From contig OX246739.1 of the NCBI GenBank assembly GCA_945910005.1, forward strand, positions 36,590,608 through 36,654,607: a stretch of 64,000 nt of DNA. The letters are read 5' to 3'. Source of the DNA: Isoperla grammatica. Its lineage: Eukaryota; Arthropoda; Insecta; Plecoptera; Perlodidae. Of the stretch, positions 38,001 through 49,742 are shown one piece after another. Position 1 is the stretch's first letter, and each line of letters opens with the position of its first letter. Under the pieces are notes generated by a model. It had not been told where the DNA came from and did no database searches. It saw only the letters and a program-made list of their open reading frames with translations. A program made the position numbers and the translations under genes.

Positions 38001-38958
38001 TTGTTAGCATTGATGTTATAGATTGCATACATTGTGAGTTCTGACTAATGGTTTGAACTCTCTATTGAATATCTATACCGTTATTACTAACACGTTTGTA
38101 GAAATAAATAACTAATAAAATATCTAATAACAGTTTCGTTAGCTGTTGTTAGTAAAAACGTATTCTGAGACCACCTTTGTCTTCTGCAGCCTGCTTCGCA
38201 ACGTGCAGTAACGAAATCGCAGTAATAATATTCCACGATAAAGATATTCTGTTACATTTGCCCTATCTTTTGAATGACAACCAATTGAAGGAATGCTGAT
38301 GTTTGATTCTGTAACCTGGGGACGAACAATCGTCTATTTTTTTGTGGTGAAATGTATAGGATCGTGAGGGGCTTATATTATCATTGTGCGTCCCGCAGTC
38401 CAAGTCTTTCATTGATTCTAAGTCCCAGTGATATCACGTTCCATGTGTGCACAGTGAAATCGCACAATCTTGTTACAAAGCTGGCATAAGCTTCACTGTG
38501 AATATTATAAAACATTAGATCCGACGTTTGTATTGCGCGGCCATAAGTTCGTGTCCCATCCATTGTTCCATTTGTGTTCATTGTGCGGCATTGTTATTGT
38601 TGGTCTTTTTAGAAAATAGTTTGTGCATATCTGAGAGTTTATGACATTTTGGTATAGGGTTACTTAGGCCCGGTTGTACTGTACAATCTCGGGATATCTA
38701 TTTATGCTTCATATAGAAACTGGGTTTCGTAAGGCAAATCCACGAATATGAAGCTTAGAACTACACTGAAAAAAGTATTCGGAGAATTTTACAAGCATGT
38801 GCTTGGCGTTTTTTGTGCCTAACACATGACTGTTAATATAATGTCCATGCTACTTGTAAAATCAATAGTCAGAATGTGATTTAACAAACAAAATCGTGAA
38901 TGACCATGGACATAAACGATGTGAAACCCCTACATTGTGCATGCAAAATTGTATAATA

Positions 38959-40312
38959 GTGCCAGAATCTGAGGGATATTATCTTGTAAATAAGCAAAGC
39001 AGGTGGGGTTGTAAAATTACAAACCTTCGACTGAATATTGCATATAAATTGCCGCTAATTTTCTTGACCTCAGTACTTGTATCATTACAGAACAGTGCCC
39101 GAATCTGAGGGATATTATCTTGTAAATAAGCAAAGCAGGTAGGCTTGTAAAATTACAAACCTACAACTGAATATTGCATGTAAATTGCCGCTAATTTTCT
39201 TGACCTCAGTACTTGTATCATTACAGAACAGTGCCCGAATCTGAGGAATATTATCTTGTAAATAAGCAAAGCAGGTAGGCTTGTAAAATTACAAACCTAC
39301 AACTGAATATTGCATGTAAATTGCCGCTAATTTTCTTGACCTCAGTAGTTGTATCATTACAGAACAGTGCCCGAATCTGAGGGATATTACCTTGTTAATA
39401 AGCAAAGCAGGTAGGCTTGTAAAATTACAAACCTACAACTGAATATTGCATATAAATTGCCGATAATTTTCTTGACCTCAGTACTTGTATCATCACAGAA
39501 TAGTGCCCGAATCTGAGGGATATTATCTTGTAAATAAGCAAAGCAGGTAGGCTTGTAAAATTACAAACCTTCAACTGTATATTGCATGTAAATTGCCGCT
39601 AATTTTCTTGACCTCAGGACTTGTATCATTACAGAACAGTGCCCGAATCTGAGGGATATTATCTTGTAAATAAGCAAAGCAGGTAGGCTTGTAAAATTAC
39701 AAATCTTCAACTGAATATTGCATATAAATTGCTACTAATTTTCTTGACCTCAGTACTTGTATAATTACAGAATAGTGCCCGAATCTGAGGGAAACTATCT
39801 TGTTAATAAGCAAAGCAGGTAGGCTTGTAAAATTACAAATTTACAACTGAATATTGCACGTAAATTGCCGCTAATTTTCTTGACCTCAGTACTTGTATCA
39901 TTACAGAACAGTGCCCGAATCTGAGGGATATTATCTTGTAAATAAGCAAAGCAGGTAGGCTTGTAAAATTACAAACCGACAACTGAATATTGCATGTAAA
40001 TTGCCGCTAATTTTCTTGACCTCAGTACTTGTATCATTACAGAATAGTGCCCGAATCTGAGGGATATTATCTTGTAAATAAGCAAAGCAGGTAGGCTTGT
40101 AAAATTACAAATTTACAACTGAATATTGCACGTAAGTTGCCGCTAATTTTCTTGACCTCAGAACTTGTATCATTACAGAACAGTGCCCGAATCTGAGGGA
40201 TATTATCTTGTAAATAAGCAAAGCAGGTAGGCTTGTAAAATTACAAACCTACAACTGAATATTGCACGTAAATTGCCGCTTATTTTCTTGACTTTAGTAT
40301 TTCAAAGCAGGT
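38959..40312. repeat. 136-bp satellite, ten copies, hairpin in each monomer
   Basis: The word GTGCCnGAATCTGAGG recurs at 38959, 39095, 39231, 39367, 39503, 39639, 39775, 39911, 40047 and 40183: ten units at exactly 136 bp with no length variation. The last unit fades at about 40310. Each monomer contains an inverted repeat, GTAGGCTTGTAA AA TTACAAACCTAC (12-bp arms, one mismatch). The left arm is nearly invariant, whereas the right arm varies (CCTAC, CTTC, TTTAC, CCGAC). No reading frame runs through. Confidence 0.97.
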
Positions 40313-41833
40313 GGGCTGTTACTTACTCGCTTACTTACTGAATGTTCAGGAAAGGCATATCTTCAAACATTTTCTTGCGTGATATAAAACCAGACAACTG
40401 GTGTCATTGTTTTGTTAACCATAAACACAGAATGTTACTTTTTTTGTATTACAGAATACAGATACACTTATGGCAGATGAATCTGTCTTCTTACAGGAAA
40501 GGTGGGAATTCTAGTTCAGTTATTTTACCCTAGAATACTCTTGTAGGCCTACTCCTCTTTTGTAAATCAGTGTCATTACTGAATAGGATACACATTAAAT
40601 ACGTTTTAAAAAAACATTGTGGAGAGAGGGTATACTAATAGTAAATTGTGCAGGTCTGGTTAGGGGTTACCTATTTAAGGATTGATTTATTGGGTCAGTT
40701 TGGATTGTTGTTGGGTGTGTTGTGTGTGGCTTGGTGAATGCAATATTTATGTTTAAAGTGTATAGAATATAACATAGATATTGTCGTTGTACCACAATAA
40801 GCAAAAATAAAGAACAAAATTAATATAGGACAGTGTTCAAGCATATATTTATGTTTGTGAAGATTTTTATGGCCTGTAGGTAAATAAACTAGATTGTTTG
40901 GTAATTATGCCATTGCCATGCGTATTTTATTATTGATGTGTTGACCGAAACCCCTAGTTTATTTGTATGCATGATGTGTATTTGTATGTGTTGTCATATT
41001 CTTGTTCTTTCTTTGTGAACCATGTTTTTGTTACATGTGACGCTCTGCCCTGTTGACGTTACAATGATAAATAAATATAAGTATGTGCATTGTCAACACA
41101 AACTAAATCCAGGCAAAAGTCATTAAAACAAACGGCATTATTAGCAATATAACAAACTGATGTTTACTGACCTACAACTTGTTATACATACAATATGATA
41201 CCATTTATGACAAAATAATCTTTAGAAAAAGTAAAATGTTACTTTCTTGGAATTGGTTGTTAATTACTTTTGACTGTAATGTAAACCTTGATAGTATTGA
41301 GGTGTTATATAGTAGTACAATAATCATAAAATGAAAATATCATCTATGCATGTATTCAATATAGCCAAAAATGAAATGAAAATATATGAAAGCTTATAAT
41401 TTAATCCATTTATACTACCGGTCCTGAAAAGATATTATCTGAAGTAACAGTATAGTTAATTGCTTCAGATTTTGCCTGAAAATTATATAGTAATATGCAT
41501 TGTGAAATCAGTGGAACAATTATCGGTTATTGGAGGGATTAACAAATAAGGGGTTGAGCTCATTTACATATAGAAAATAAATAGCAAAAATATTTCATTT
41601 CTCAAGTTTTATTAAATGATTAGTCAAAAACTATAATATTTCTCATTTTAAAGGGTAAATCTCCACATAGATAACTAATTTGATGTATCACACACAGAGA
41701 AAAATATAATATAAGTTTAGATAACAAACAAAAAGTACATTAAGAACACTTTAACAACAGTTTAATTACATCAACCTAAATCTGCATCTAAATAATCTTA
41801 TCAGAGATCTGTATCAAAAATCTCAGAACCTGA
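40313..41833. other. Intergenic, no gene seen
   Basis: AT-rich, no supported exon or repeat. Confidence 0.5.
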
Positions 41834-41995
41834 CAGGAACCACAAGGAACAATAACCCAGATTGCGGACACTGTAATTAACGAACCAAACGCTGTAGCCA
41901 CGGAATTCGATAAGTATTTTTTGTCTGTAGGTAATAACCTGCTAAAAATTCCCATTAGTTACAATTTGTTACGTGTAACAGGAACTAGCTAATGT
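41834..41995 (+). pseudogene. Possible non-LTR retrotransposon fragment
   Basis: The + frame reads TVINEPNAVATEFDKYFLSVG followed by NNLL. This resembles the segment that precedes the reverse transcriptase domain in many CR1/L2/jockey-type LINEs, where the usual pattern is 'I.dp..IAn.FN.yF..vG..L'. The frame is short, is bounded by stops, and no RT motif was seen downstream. It lies next to the outer hAT element, whose insertion begins at 42019. The identification rests on one motif. Confidence 0.4.
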
Positions 41996-43200
41996 CAATA
42001 GTGATCAATGGTAACACGCAGGGTTGGCATTATACGCGTATAAAAGGTTTTATACATACGTACGTATAAAACTATGTATAATACAGTATAAAAACGTATA
42101 AAAACGTTTAAAACGTATAAAACTAGTTTAGCCTTCAAATTGTGATGTTTCACTAAAGACGAACGCACCACACCATATTATAAGTAAGAAATGAAACATT
42201 CACAGAATAAAGATATCTAAAATACAAGTGGAGCTTATTAATAGAAGCATTTGTTTTTTGCACGTCGCGATAACGCGAAAGTCTACACTTAAAGTTAGAT
42301 TGTTAAAATTTGAAGCTTTCTCGACATGATGGTTCAGCTTAAGCTGTTTTTAAATAACGACAAAACGCGTGTTTTGTTTGGCTAAAACAACAAACAACGC
42401 GAAAAGTGGCTTTAATAGCGATAAAAACCACGAAAAACGCGCAAATTAAGAATATTATTGGTGCCAAAAACTGATAATCTAATTAAATTTTTGATTTTTC
42501 ATAAATCAAAACGTACAAAATACACGTCGATCAACCTAAAGTTGTATAAATTAATATAATATTCGGTCTAGCTACTGTGTGTACAATAAAATACAATTTT
42601 TCTTGGGGGCTCGTTAAGTGTAAATTGAAACTTGGCCTATGTACGTGGGCATTGCTGACCAGTGGGATTCTGACCATGAACGCGCGAGGCACGCTGGCGG
42701 TGTTGGTGTTTTCTTTTTCAATTTTACTTGTTTGTAATTGAAAATGGAAAAAAAAATAAAAACATAGGCCCTATAACACCACATTATATATTTTTTTTAA
42801 GAATTTTGTAAAAAAATAAACCCATTTTGAAATGTCTCTACCTATAAGTTTACTGAGTAGGCTTACTGTGTAAGCAACAGGAATAAAATGTTATTCTAAT
42901 ATAATCAAAGCTTTTGTCAAAAGTTAATGTAACTTCGAGTACGACTATCTCATTGACTATCTCATTAATGGCTATAAGTAGAGACGTTTGTTTTTCGGAA
43001 TCCGCGATAAAACGAAATCCATTATTTGTGGTGTAAGAACTTTTTTTAAGACAGAATGTCGGCATGTTGGCCATGAAGGATAAGGAATCAAATCGCGAAA
43101 TAACACCATATTATTTTAATAACGCGAATTGAGTGTTGAAATAGCGAAATAACACCATTCCCTTACAAAAATTTTTAGTAGTCAAAGATGAGTTAAAACA

Positions 43201-43500
43201 TTGCCAAATGGTCGTTCAATCACCAAAACATAGTCAACGATGTGTTGCAGACCTTTTGGTTGCTATCTTACACATCTCCAAATGATAGTTAAAAGAATCC
43301 ATCACCAAAACATTGTCAACACATCGCAGGAACACAATCAGCTAGGTCGCAGAATCATAGTCAAAAGGTAGTTAAACGTATCCATCATCAAAACGTCGCC
43401 AACACATCGCAGGAACACAATCAGCTACGTTGCAGAAACATAGTCGAAAGGTAGTTAAACATCCATCATCAAAACGTCGCTGAAACATCGTAAATTGCTA
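43201..43500. repeat. Subterminal repeat array, about 83-bp period
   Basis: ACATCGCAGGAACACAATCAG occurs at 43321 and 43404. A related ACATCG occurs at 43485 and earlier degenerate versions at 43201-43300. Each unit includes CATAGTCnAAAGGTAGTTAAAC and CATCATCAAAACGTCGC. Such arrays commonly act as transposase binding sites near transposon ends; that role is inferred here. Confidence 0.75.
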
Positions 43501-43719
43501 GTCAGCTATCTTGAAATTTGAAATTGCCCGCGTCACCGAGGGGCAACAGCCAACTGCCATTTTCGACTGTGGTGAAGTGTGGTTTGGAAGTGGATGCGAC
43601 GGCAGACAAATTCCGGTAAGTACAGTGGTAATGATTAATATTTACGCATAAAGTGATCTAGGACAAAGTTAATGAACGGTAAACGTATAATATCGCGCGT
43701 ATTGTCGTTATGCCTTGGC

Positions 43720-44950
43720 TGTAGATGCAAGTTTCAATGCCCTAGTCCTAGGCCTACCATAACCTCACTTTAGGCGTAATTTAAATGCATCTAGGTCCTA
43801 GATCTCACAAATACCATAGCATACCACACACTTGATAGGCTAGGCCTCGTTCAACAAGCATATGCCTGCCTCATATAAGGTCCTTTGTATAATAAATACC
43901 CACCCAAGTAAGCTAGATAGGCTAGCCTAGACTCCTAGGGCCGTAGCCTAGGCCTAGGCCTAGGCATTGTGTTTAAAATTAAACACAATGGCCTAGGCTA
44001 GCATTATCAGCTTCACAATAAATACGAATGGGCTTATTTTATTGTGCAATGTAGGCCTACAGAAAAAACTCAGAATAAAGACTACAGTAGCCTACAATAG
44101 GCCTAGGCCTATTCCTAAGCTGGGCCTACAATATCTGGCAACTACATTCTGTAACAATAGGCCTAGCAGGAAATGCTGCAGTGCACAATAAAGTAATAGA
44201 ATCCTAATAACACACTTATTAAATATTATCATCGTAAATAGCAGGCAGACCCATGTAAATTCTGATTCCAGCCAACTCCGGTAATGGGAACAACATACTG
44301 CATCGAGTCGTACAACACATAAACAAATTTTATCGTTTACAGGTTGCCGAACTTTGCCGTTACAGTTAGGCGTAGGTCTATCGTTATAGTGGCCATGTTA
44401 CTGTGGACCGAGCTGTATGGCCTGCCTAAGAATAGGATTATCCTACCAGTAATCAATTGCCTGGAGTCAACATTGCCATACAGCATAATTGCTAGCCATA
44501 GGCTAATTCAGTTAAATTGTTGAATATTGGCCTAGTAGGCCTGGGCTATGAAACTGTTAAGTGTGTATTGTAGGGTAGAGACCCAACCGCAGCGGCTGTT
44601 TTCCACTGCTTTGTACCGCTAGGCCTAGTCGGTTAGTAGGCTAATAAGCAGAACGTAAATGCATGACGATTACAGCACACGATAGTAGGCCTACTCACAT
44701 GTATGAATCTGTGATTTGTGCTTGCGATTGATTACATCTGCTACTAGGCTAGCCGACTAGCATAAGTTACTGTACGAAGCAGTAGACAAACAGCCACTGG
44801 CATTGAGACTCGAGGGACTACCCTAAAATACACACTTGACAATGAATTCCTTTAACTAGGCTAATGAAAATATTGATATGGCATCATTTGGTAATTCTAC
44901 CATTCTATAGGCCTCTAGTAGGCCTACAGAAGATGGCCGAACCTGTCATT
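43720..44950. repeat. TAGGCCTA-rich region
   Basis: The palindromic core AGGCCT occurs more than a dozen times here, including an uninterrupted run (CCTAGGCCTAGGCCTAGG at about 43940). The density is far higher than elsewhere in the window. No ORF covers it. Confidence 0.75.
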
Positions 44951-45856
44951 TGGTTTAATGGTAGTGGGATGTCGATGGCAAGTTTGCCACTTCAACATTG
45001 TGAAGTGAAGACCATGTTTCAATTGACTGTTTTACCAACTGGGCGTTGGTAAAAAAATCCCGTAAAATAAGTACATATGTACTTTTTTTAGGCACGGCTA
45101 TGCCTAAACAAGAGTCTAGCCAATCATATCGAAAGAGTCTACACAGTAATAGCAGACCTGGGTAGCAACATAACGGACGTTGGCCCTAACGCATTACTGT
45201 AACGTAGTCACTTGTGTCAGTAACATGGCAGTAATAGCACAAGACTCAATTCTAAAAATAGCCGTGTAGCCGTGTTTTGTTTCGGACAAACATTGAATAT
45301 GCACCAATCAAAGAGAGATACGACGATGCAGTTGCCTAGCAACACATTGTTTGTCCGCATGTGATGTCACAATCTCCTCAATTGAGGCTTGTGCTATAGC
45401 CTATCATTACAAAATTCTCAAAAGTAACAGAAAAGATAACTACAATTTGCTTATTGCCAGATTCCTTGTGGCATCCCCCCAAACATTCATCCCATTAATA
45501 AGAATACAAAATGTTGCAGTTTTACAAATGTTGCATTTGTTGTAAATTTCAATGCAGCTCCTGCTAAAATCAATGTGAATTGTTATTTTTTTTCAGAGTC
45601 AGTGGAACTACATGGCCACTAAACTGTGCCCGACGACAAACGTAACAACCAAAATAACTTCTCAGTATTGACCAAGAAAATTGTGCTTTGACATTGACTT
45701 AACAATGTATACAGGCTGTCCTGTCACAAAAAAGATTTAGGTTGGAATTCATAGTCGGCCCCTACACCTAGGGGCGCCCATTGTTACCAAGGTAACAGTT
45801 GTTTGCATGTTATTTCCCATAAACAAAACAAATCCATAGCAACAATTCCAACCTTA

Positions 45857-46581
45857 GGGCCGGTTTTTCAATCAGTTTTGTAATCAGTGATTAGATCAAC
45901 CAGAGCTATTACCAACTTGAGAATGCTGTGATACTGTTAGTAACCAATTATCAAACGTCTCCTAATTACTCTTATCAAACTGATAGAATTCTTATTCCAG
46001 CGACTTTAAATTCGTATGTAAACCACATTGTATAAAAGTTCAAATCAGCAATATCATACTATTTATATACAAACTAATAAATAGCTATAATTTATATTGG
46101 TCAACATGTGTATTATGATGCAATAGTGTTTTGTTCAGGTAAAAAAACACACCTTTCAACAGTGATTTGAAAGAATTTGGTACAGACAGATCATTGTTGT
46201 CTAAACACTGGATGGACCATCGATTTACCAAAGGCTGGTTAGGTACTTCCACGGCCTCTTTTAGGTTGCATAATTTAATATCTTTGTGAGCTTGACAAAA
46301 GACTTCACTCATCTCAAGCAATAATAGCCAACCAGGAAAACATATACATACACTATTTTATTTCCTATTTATCAAACATGCAGGCTTATGAATTCAATAA
46401 ATTAAAACTGAGTTGTGCTTTTTAAAAATTGTTATCATATAGGCCTACAAAATTAGTTTGAACTAAAAAAAAAAACATTTTTTAATATGTTTGGGTTGCA
46501 TCTACATTTTACATTGACAATGTTGGTAAAAGCCTTGGTTACCCTAACCACTGATTAAAAAACTGATTGAAAAACCGGCCC
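45857..46581. mobile_element. PIF/Harbinger-type element, 725 bp
   Basis: Inverted repeats of about 38 bp start GGGCCGGTTTTTCAATCAGT at both ends and differ at about two positions. They are flanked by a TTA duplication (45854-45856 and 46582-46584), the TWA target typical of PIF/Harbinger. One minus-strand ORF (46085-46321) lies inside, and no DDE nuclease was recognised. It is nested within the 5.0-kb element. Confidence 0.88.
46085..46321 (-). CDS. Hypothetical ORF inside the PIF/Harbinger-type element
   Basis: The 78-codon frame begins MLEMSEVFCQAHKDIKLCNL and includes NRWSIQCLDNNDLSVP. Composition is ordinary and there are no low-complexity runs, but I recognise neither a DDE nuclease nor the Myb/SANT partner protein usual in PIF/Harbinger elements. 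It may be a decayed fragment of one of those, captured host sequence, or chance. It is entirely inside the element ends and has no obvious splice partners. Confidence 0.2.
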   Translation of the reverse strand: MLEMSEVFCQAHKDIKLCNLKEAVEVPNQPLVNRWSIQCLDNNDLSVPNSFKSLLKGVFFYLNKTLLHHNTHVDQYKL

Positions 46582-47703
46582 TTAGTGATAATACTATCAC
46601 AAAATCTTTTTTAATTAACAAGGCATGTTTCTCATGTTTAGATACTTGATTTAATTAATTGTAATTAACCATAAGGAAGGTTCTCAATGTAAGAGACAAA
46701 GATAAAAACAACAATAATTAACAAATGACAATAACTATAAGAATGCGCATTGCAAACATTTTTCTAATTTCCCTAGCTAATTATATTTCCCAACAAAGTT
46801 GTGCAGTGTGCGTTGCTGAGATTTTTCGTTGTCATTTCTTCAAGTGTTTTTTATTTTAAACGCAGTCCACCACTGTTACTCATACTTATTGACAGAAATA
46901 GAAATGTAATTTCTGCCTCATACTTGTTAGATCGCGTTTAAATGAGTATATTCATGACCGAACAAAACTTAACTATAATATAGCCACCTCACATTTTGTC
47001 GGTAGGCCTACTATGTTTCAGAAAAATATTCTTTTCGAGTAACTTTAGTGTAACTTTTCCAATACTTCAGATCGCCATAAAGTGAAAATATTCCTGACCA
47101 GACAAAACTTAGTTAAAATATAGCTATCTCACATTTTGCCACCATTTTGTATCAGAAATAATTTTTCAGTAACCGTGGTGTAACTTTGTAACTTTTTGAA
47201 CGATTTTGCCACAAAACTATACACTTTCAATCCACATCAAAGCTTGTGGATGGTCCAAATTTCAGCTTGATCAGATTCTCCGTTCGACTGCTATCGCGAG
47301 ACATAAAAACAAACACTAACACAAAAACTGAACGAGTGCCATAAAAGTACTATTAGAACGCTCGCTTAATAATATATTCATCGACTTCTTCTGTTAGGTT
47401 CAATTGGGTTTATTTTATTTGTTTGTAGTAATAGAGAAATTATATTAAGGTCTTTAGAAAAGCACAAAATGATTTGAAATTTTGACCTATTATTGTAACT
47501 GCTTTCATTGTGCAATTATAATTCCAGTTGTAGCCTACTGTATTTTAAAATAAAATTACAATATGAACGTAAGTATTCAATTATTTGCTGCATTAATTAT
47601 TTTACAAGATCACTACAATCACTTTCCAGTATGGTCCTGATCCTGGCAACCTTTTGATGAGGTAGGCTTTCTGACAAAAAAACAGAGGAACTAGGCTTCT
47701 TTG

Positions 47704-47774
47704 CTTGGCTCTATAAAATTCACAGGTCAGTAGTAATTAATTACTATCTTAAGAATAAATTATATAGAGCCAAG
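47704..47774. other. Hairpin with CTTGGCTCTATA arms
   Basis: CTTGGCTCTATAAAATT on the left pairs with AATTATATAGAGCCAAG on the right across about 35 bp. It lies inside the nested 5.0-kb element. Confidence 0.7.
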
Positions 47775-48789
47775 CACCAGCCACGCACCCGTAGTTTTTT
47801 CATCATTGTCAGAAGGTCGCTATTTAGTAGTTAAATGGTTGCCAATTGGTATCATAATGGTAGTTGGAACACATTCAGCTATGTTTTAACTATTGAATGA
47901 CTACCTTTTGGCAGTGCTTTAAATATTCAGGAATGTTTTTTTCATTCAACTATGTTTCGACTAGGTAATGACTATTATTTGGCGATGTTTGGAGGTCACC
48001 ATTTAGTAGTTGAAAGGTAGTCAAAACATATCCAGATATGCTCCAGATATGCTTTGACACTGCGTATTAGTAAGAAAAAACGAGTATTCGGTTGTGTGTC
48101 AAAGACTAGTCAAAGAATAGTCAAAGAATAGTCTTAAAAACCTAGTCGACTAGGTTTTGACTACTAAAAATTTTTGTAAGGGTTTTCAGCATTTTTAACT
48201 ATTTACAGTAAAAATTGCACATTTTACGTAATAATTACTACTTTTGACCCGTAGTCGGTAAAACAGTTTAGTTTACCAACCACATTTTGGCCGATGGAAA
48301 AGTGATTTGCAGCGTTGCTGGTAGATAGCGTTGCTCAAAATAAAGCGGTGTGAAGCGAGTGAAAATTTTCGTTGCTTTGAAACTTCATGATTTCTCCATT
48401 TCCATTATAAAAATAACACCGAAATAACACCACATTTTGGTTTAGAATAAAACGATTTTTTTTTTTAAATAAAACCATTTTCAAACACCTCTAGCTATAA
48501 GTATATTATGATACTTTTTACATAGTGTATCTTAGTAGCTAGAGCGTACAAATGTGGAGCATAAATAGGCAATGCTATATTAATTTGTTACATATTATAC
48601 ATGTGCTCCAGGGCCTTTCTGAGTTTTATATGTTTTATACACGTATAAAACCGCCTGTTTTATACGTGTATATTATACAGTATAATACGTACGTATTATA
48701 CTGGTTTCATACGAAACGTATTATACTCTGCCAACCCTGGAAACACGTAACCAACTGTTGCCGTAACAAATGGTTATCAATTGGAACCG

Positions 48790-49112
48790 TAACCAATGGC
48801 CTGCAAGGGAGCTATTACCTTTTTGGGCAGTACATAGGTAATCCCAGGGTTCCTCCCACAGGCTCTACCTGTGAGTTGCCTCTATGAGAGCTATTACCTT
48901 TCTGGGCAGTCCTGAGGATTTACTAGGGTTGTAACTCCTGCACACTGCTTTTAGTGTCTCACTCCATGTTAAAAGTACCGGTATAGGAGAAAGGTAGTAC
49001 CCAGGCGAGCTCTTTCCTCCCATAAAAGTAGCCCCAGGGTAATTCTCAGGAGGGAAAAATGTTTGTTGGGTTGTATTGTGACTATACTGCTAATAAAGAA
49101 TAAGAATAAGAG
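48790..49112 (+). other. Possible retroposon 3' end
   Basis: Two related blocks (GAGCTATTACCTTTTTGGGCAG and GAGCTATTACCTTTCTGGGCAG) lie about 95 bp apart. The segment ends in CTGCTAATAAAGAATAAGAATAAG, which resembles the tail of a LINE or SINE. No coding sequence was recognised. Confidence 0.35.
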
Positions 49113-49156
49113 ATTAGCCAGCAACACGCCTTTTTACAATCCAAATTTCACCTATT

Positions 49157-49180
49157 GCAGGGGTCGGGAACCTGCGGCTC
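49157..49180. mobile_element. Solo hAT-like terminus
   Basis: CAGGGGTCGGGAACCTGCGG matches the CAGGGGTCGGnAACCTnCGGC terminus common in hAT families. No matching right end was found nearby, so only a decayed or truncated copy is present. Confidence 0.45.
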
Positions 49181-49617
49181 CTGATGTGATTGGGTTGATG
49201 GATTGGAATGCAGCTTTACCAATCCGTACTTTTAAACTCATTATATTTTTTCAAGAATGTGATGAGCTTCAGGTTTATCTGCGGTGGGTTCCTTTGTTTT
49301 GCGCCACGCTTAACTCTGTTGCCTTCCGGCTCGATCAACAATATTTGCCTGGAAAAGATAAAGAGGTAGTAGTACTGTATTGTTAAAAGGTAGTAAAAAT
49401 ACAATGATGAATTAGGTACTGCAAAGAATTAGCTCATTAAATAATACAATATTGATGCAAGCATTAAAAAATAAAATGTTTCGAGTATTCCAAATTCCAA
49501 TTATTTTAGTTTTAATTCTAATAGATTTCTAAGTGGCAATTAGGATACTAAACGATCATTGATTATTAATGAAGCTACATGCTAAAATATGATTCAATAT
49601 CATTCTGAAAAAATAAA

Positions 49618-49742
49618 AAAAAATAATTTTATTTATTTATTGGGGTTTAACAACGAACTTAACCATTAGGTCATAAGACATCAGCCCCTTTGTCGCCTCT
49701 TACGAAAGGCAGACCTAACTTAGACCTATTCTTTCCCGGGGC
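49618..49742 (-). mobile_element. SINE/LINE 3' end
   Basis: The minus strand ends with ATGGTTAAGTTCGTTGTTAA, ACCCCAATAAATAAATAAAA, a form seen at the 3' ends of LINE/SINE pairs. The upstream part reads GCCCCGGGAAAGAATAGG. No promoter-like head is visible, so the copy is probably 5' truncated. Confidence 0.5.

Larger units (their letters stand above)
31180..38958. other. Intergenic, no gene seen
   Basis: Nearly 8 kb without a gene I can support. It has poly-G or poly-C runs at about 34592-34604, 35249-35261 and 36450-36461, a CpG-bearing patch at about 36240-36320, and simple repeats listed separately. Confidence 0.45.
43160..48182. mobile_element. Nested 5.0-kb element of unassigned superfamily
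   Basis: Both ends carry CCCTTACAAAAATTTTTA continuing to 27 identical bases in inverted orientation. Inside each end are subterminal repeats built on AGTC-AAAGGTAGTTAAA (left, 43200-43500) and TAGTTGAAAGGTAGTCAAAA-type words (right, 47810-48130). A clear target duplication was not found (ATT versus TTT at most). The interior includes a CpG-bearing exon-like segment ending in a donor (CCG|GTAAGTAC at about 43617), a TAGGCCTA-rich 1.2 kb, a possible exon at about 44930-45050, and a PIF/Harbinger element. No transposase was found. Confidence 0.7.
42019..48739. mobile_element. Composite 6.7-kb hAT-like element
   Basis: The ends carry the inverted repeat CAGGGTTGGCA, a hAT-type terminus. The flanks are GTAACACG (42011-42018) and GAAACACG (48740-48747), an 8-bp duplication with one mismatch. 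Both subterminal regions are rich in CGTATA/TATACG words (42029-42120 and about 48640-48715). Most of the length is another element inserted at 43160-48182; without it the hAT-like element would be about 1.7 kb. No hAT transposase was recognised, so it is probably non-autonomous. Confidence 0.8.

Noticed and set aside
38959..40312. CRISPR array
   Set aside because: The whole 136-bp unit repeats without unique spacers and the sequence is eukaryotic. It is a satellite.
44934..45052. Exon encoding MAEPVIWFNGSG... inside the nested element
   Set aside because: Splice-like edges exist (CTACAG and TTG|GTAAAA), but no partner exon or family was recognised, so it was not listed as a gene.
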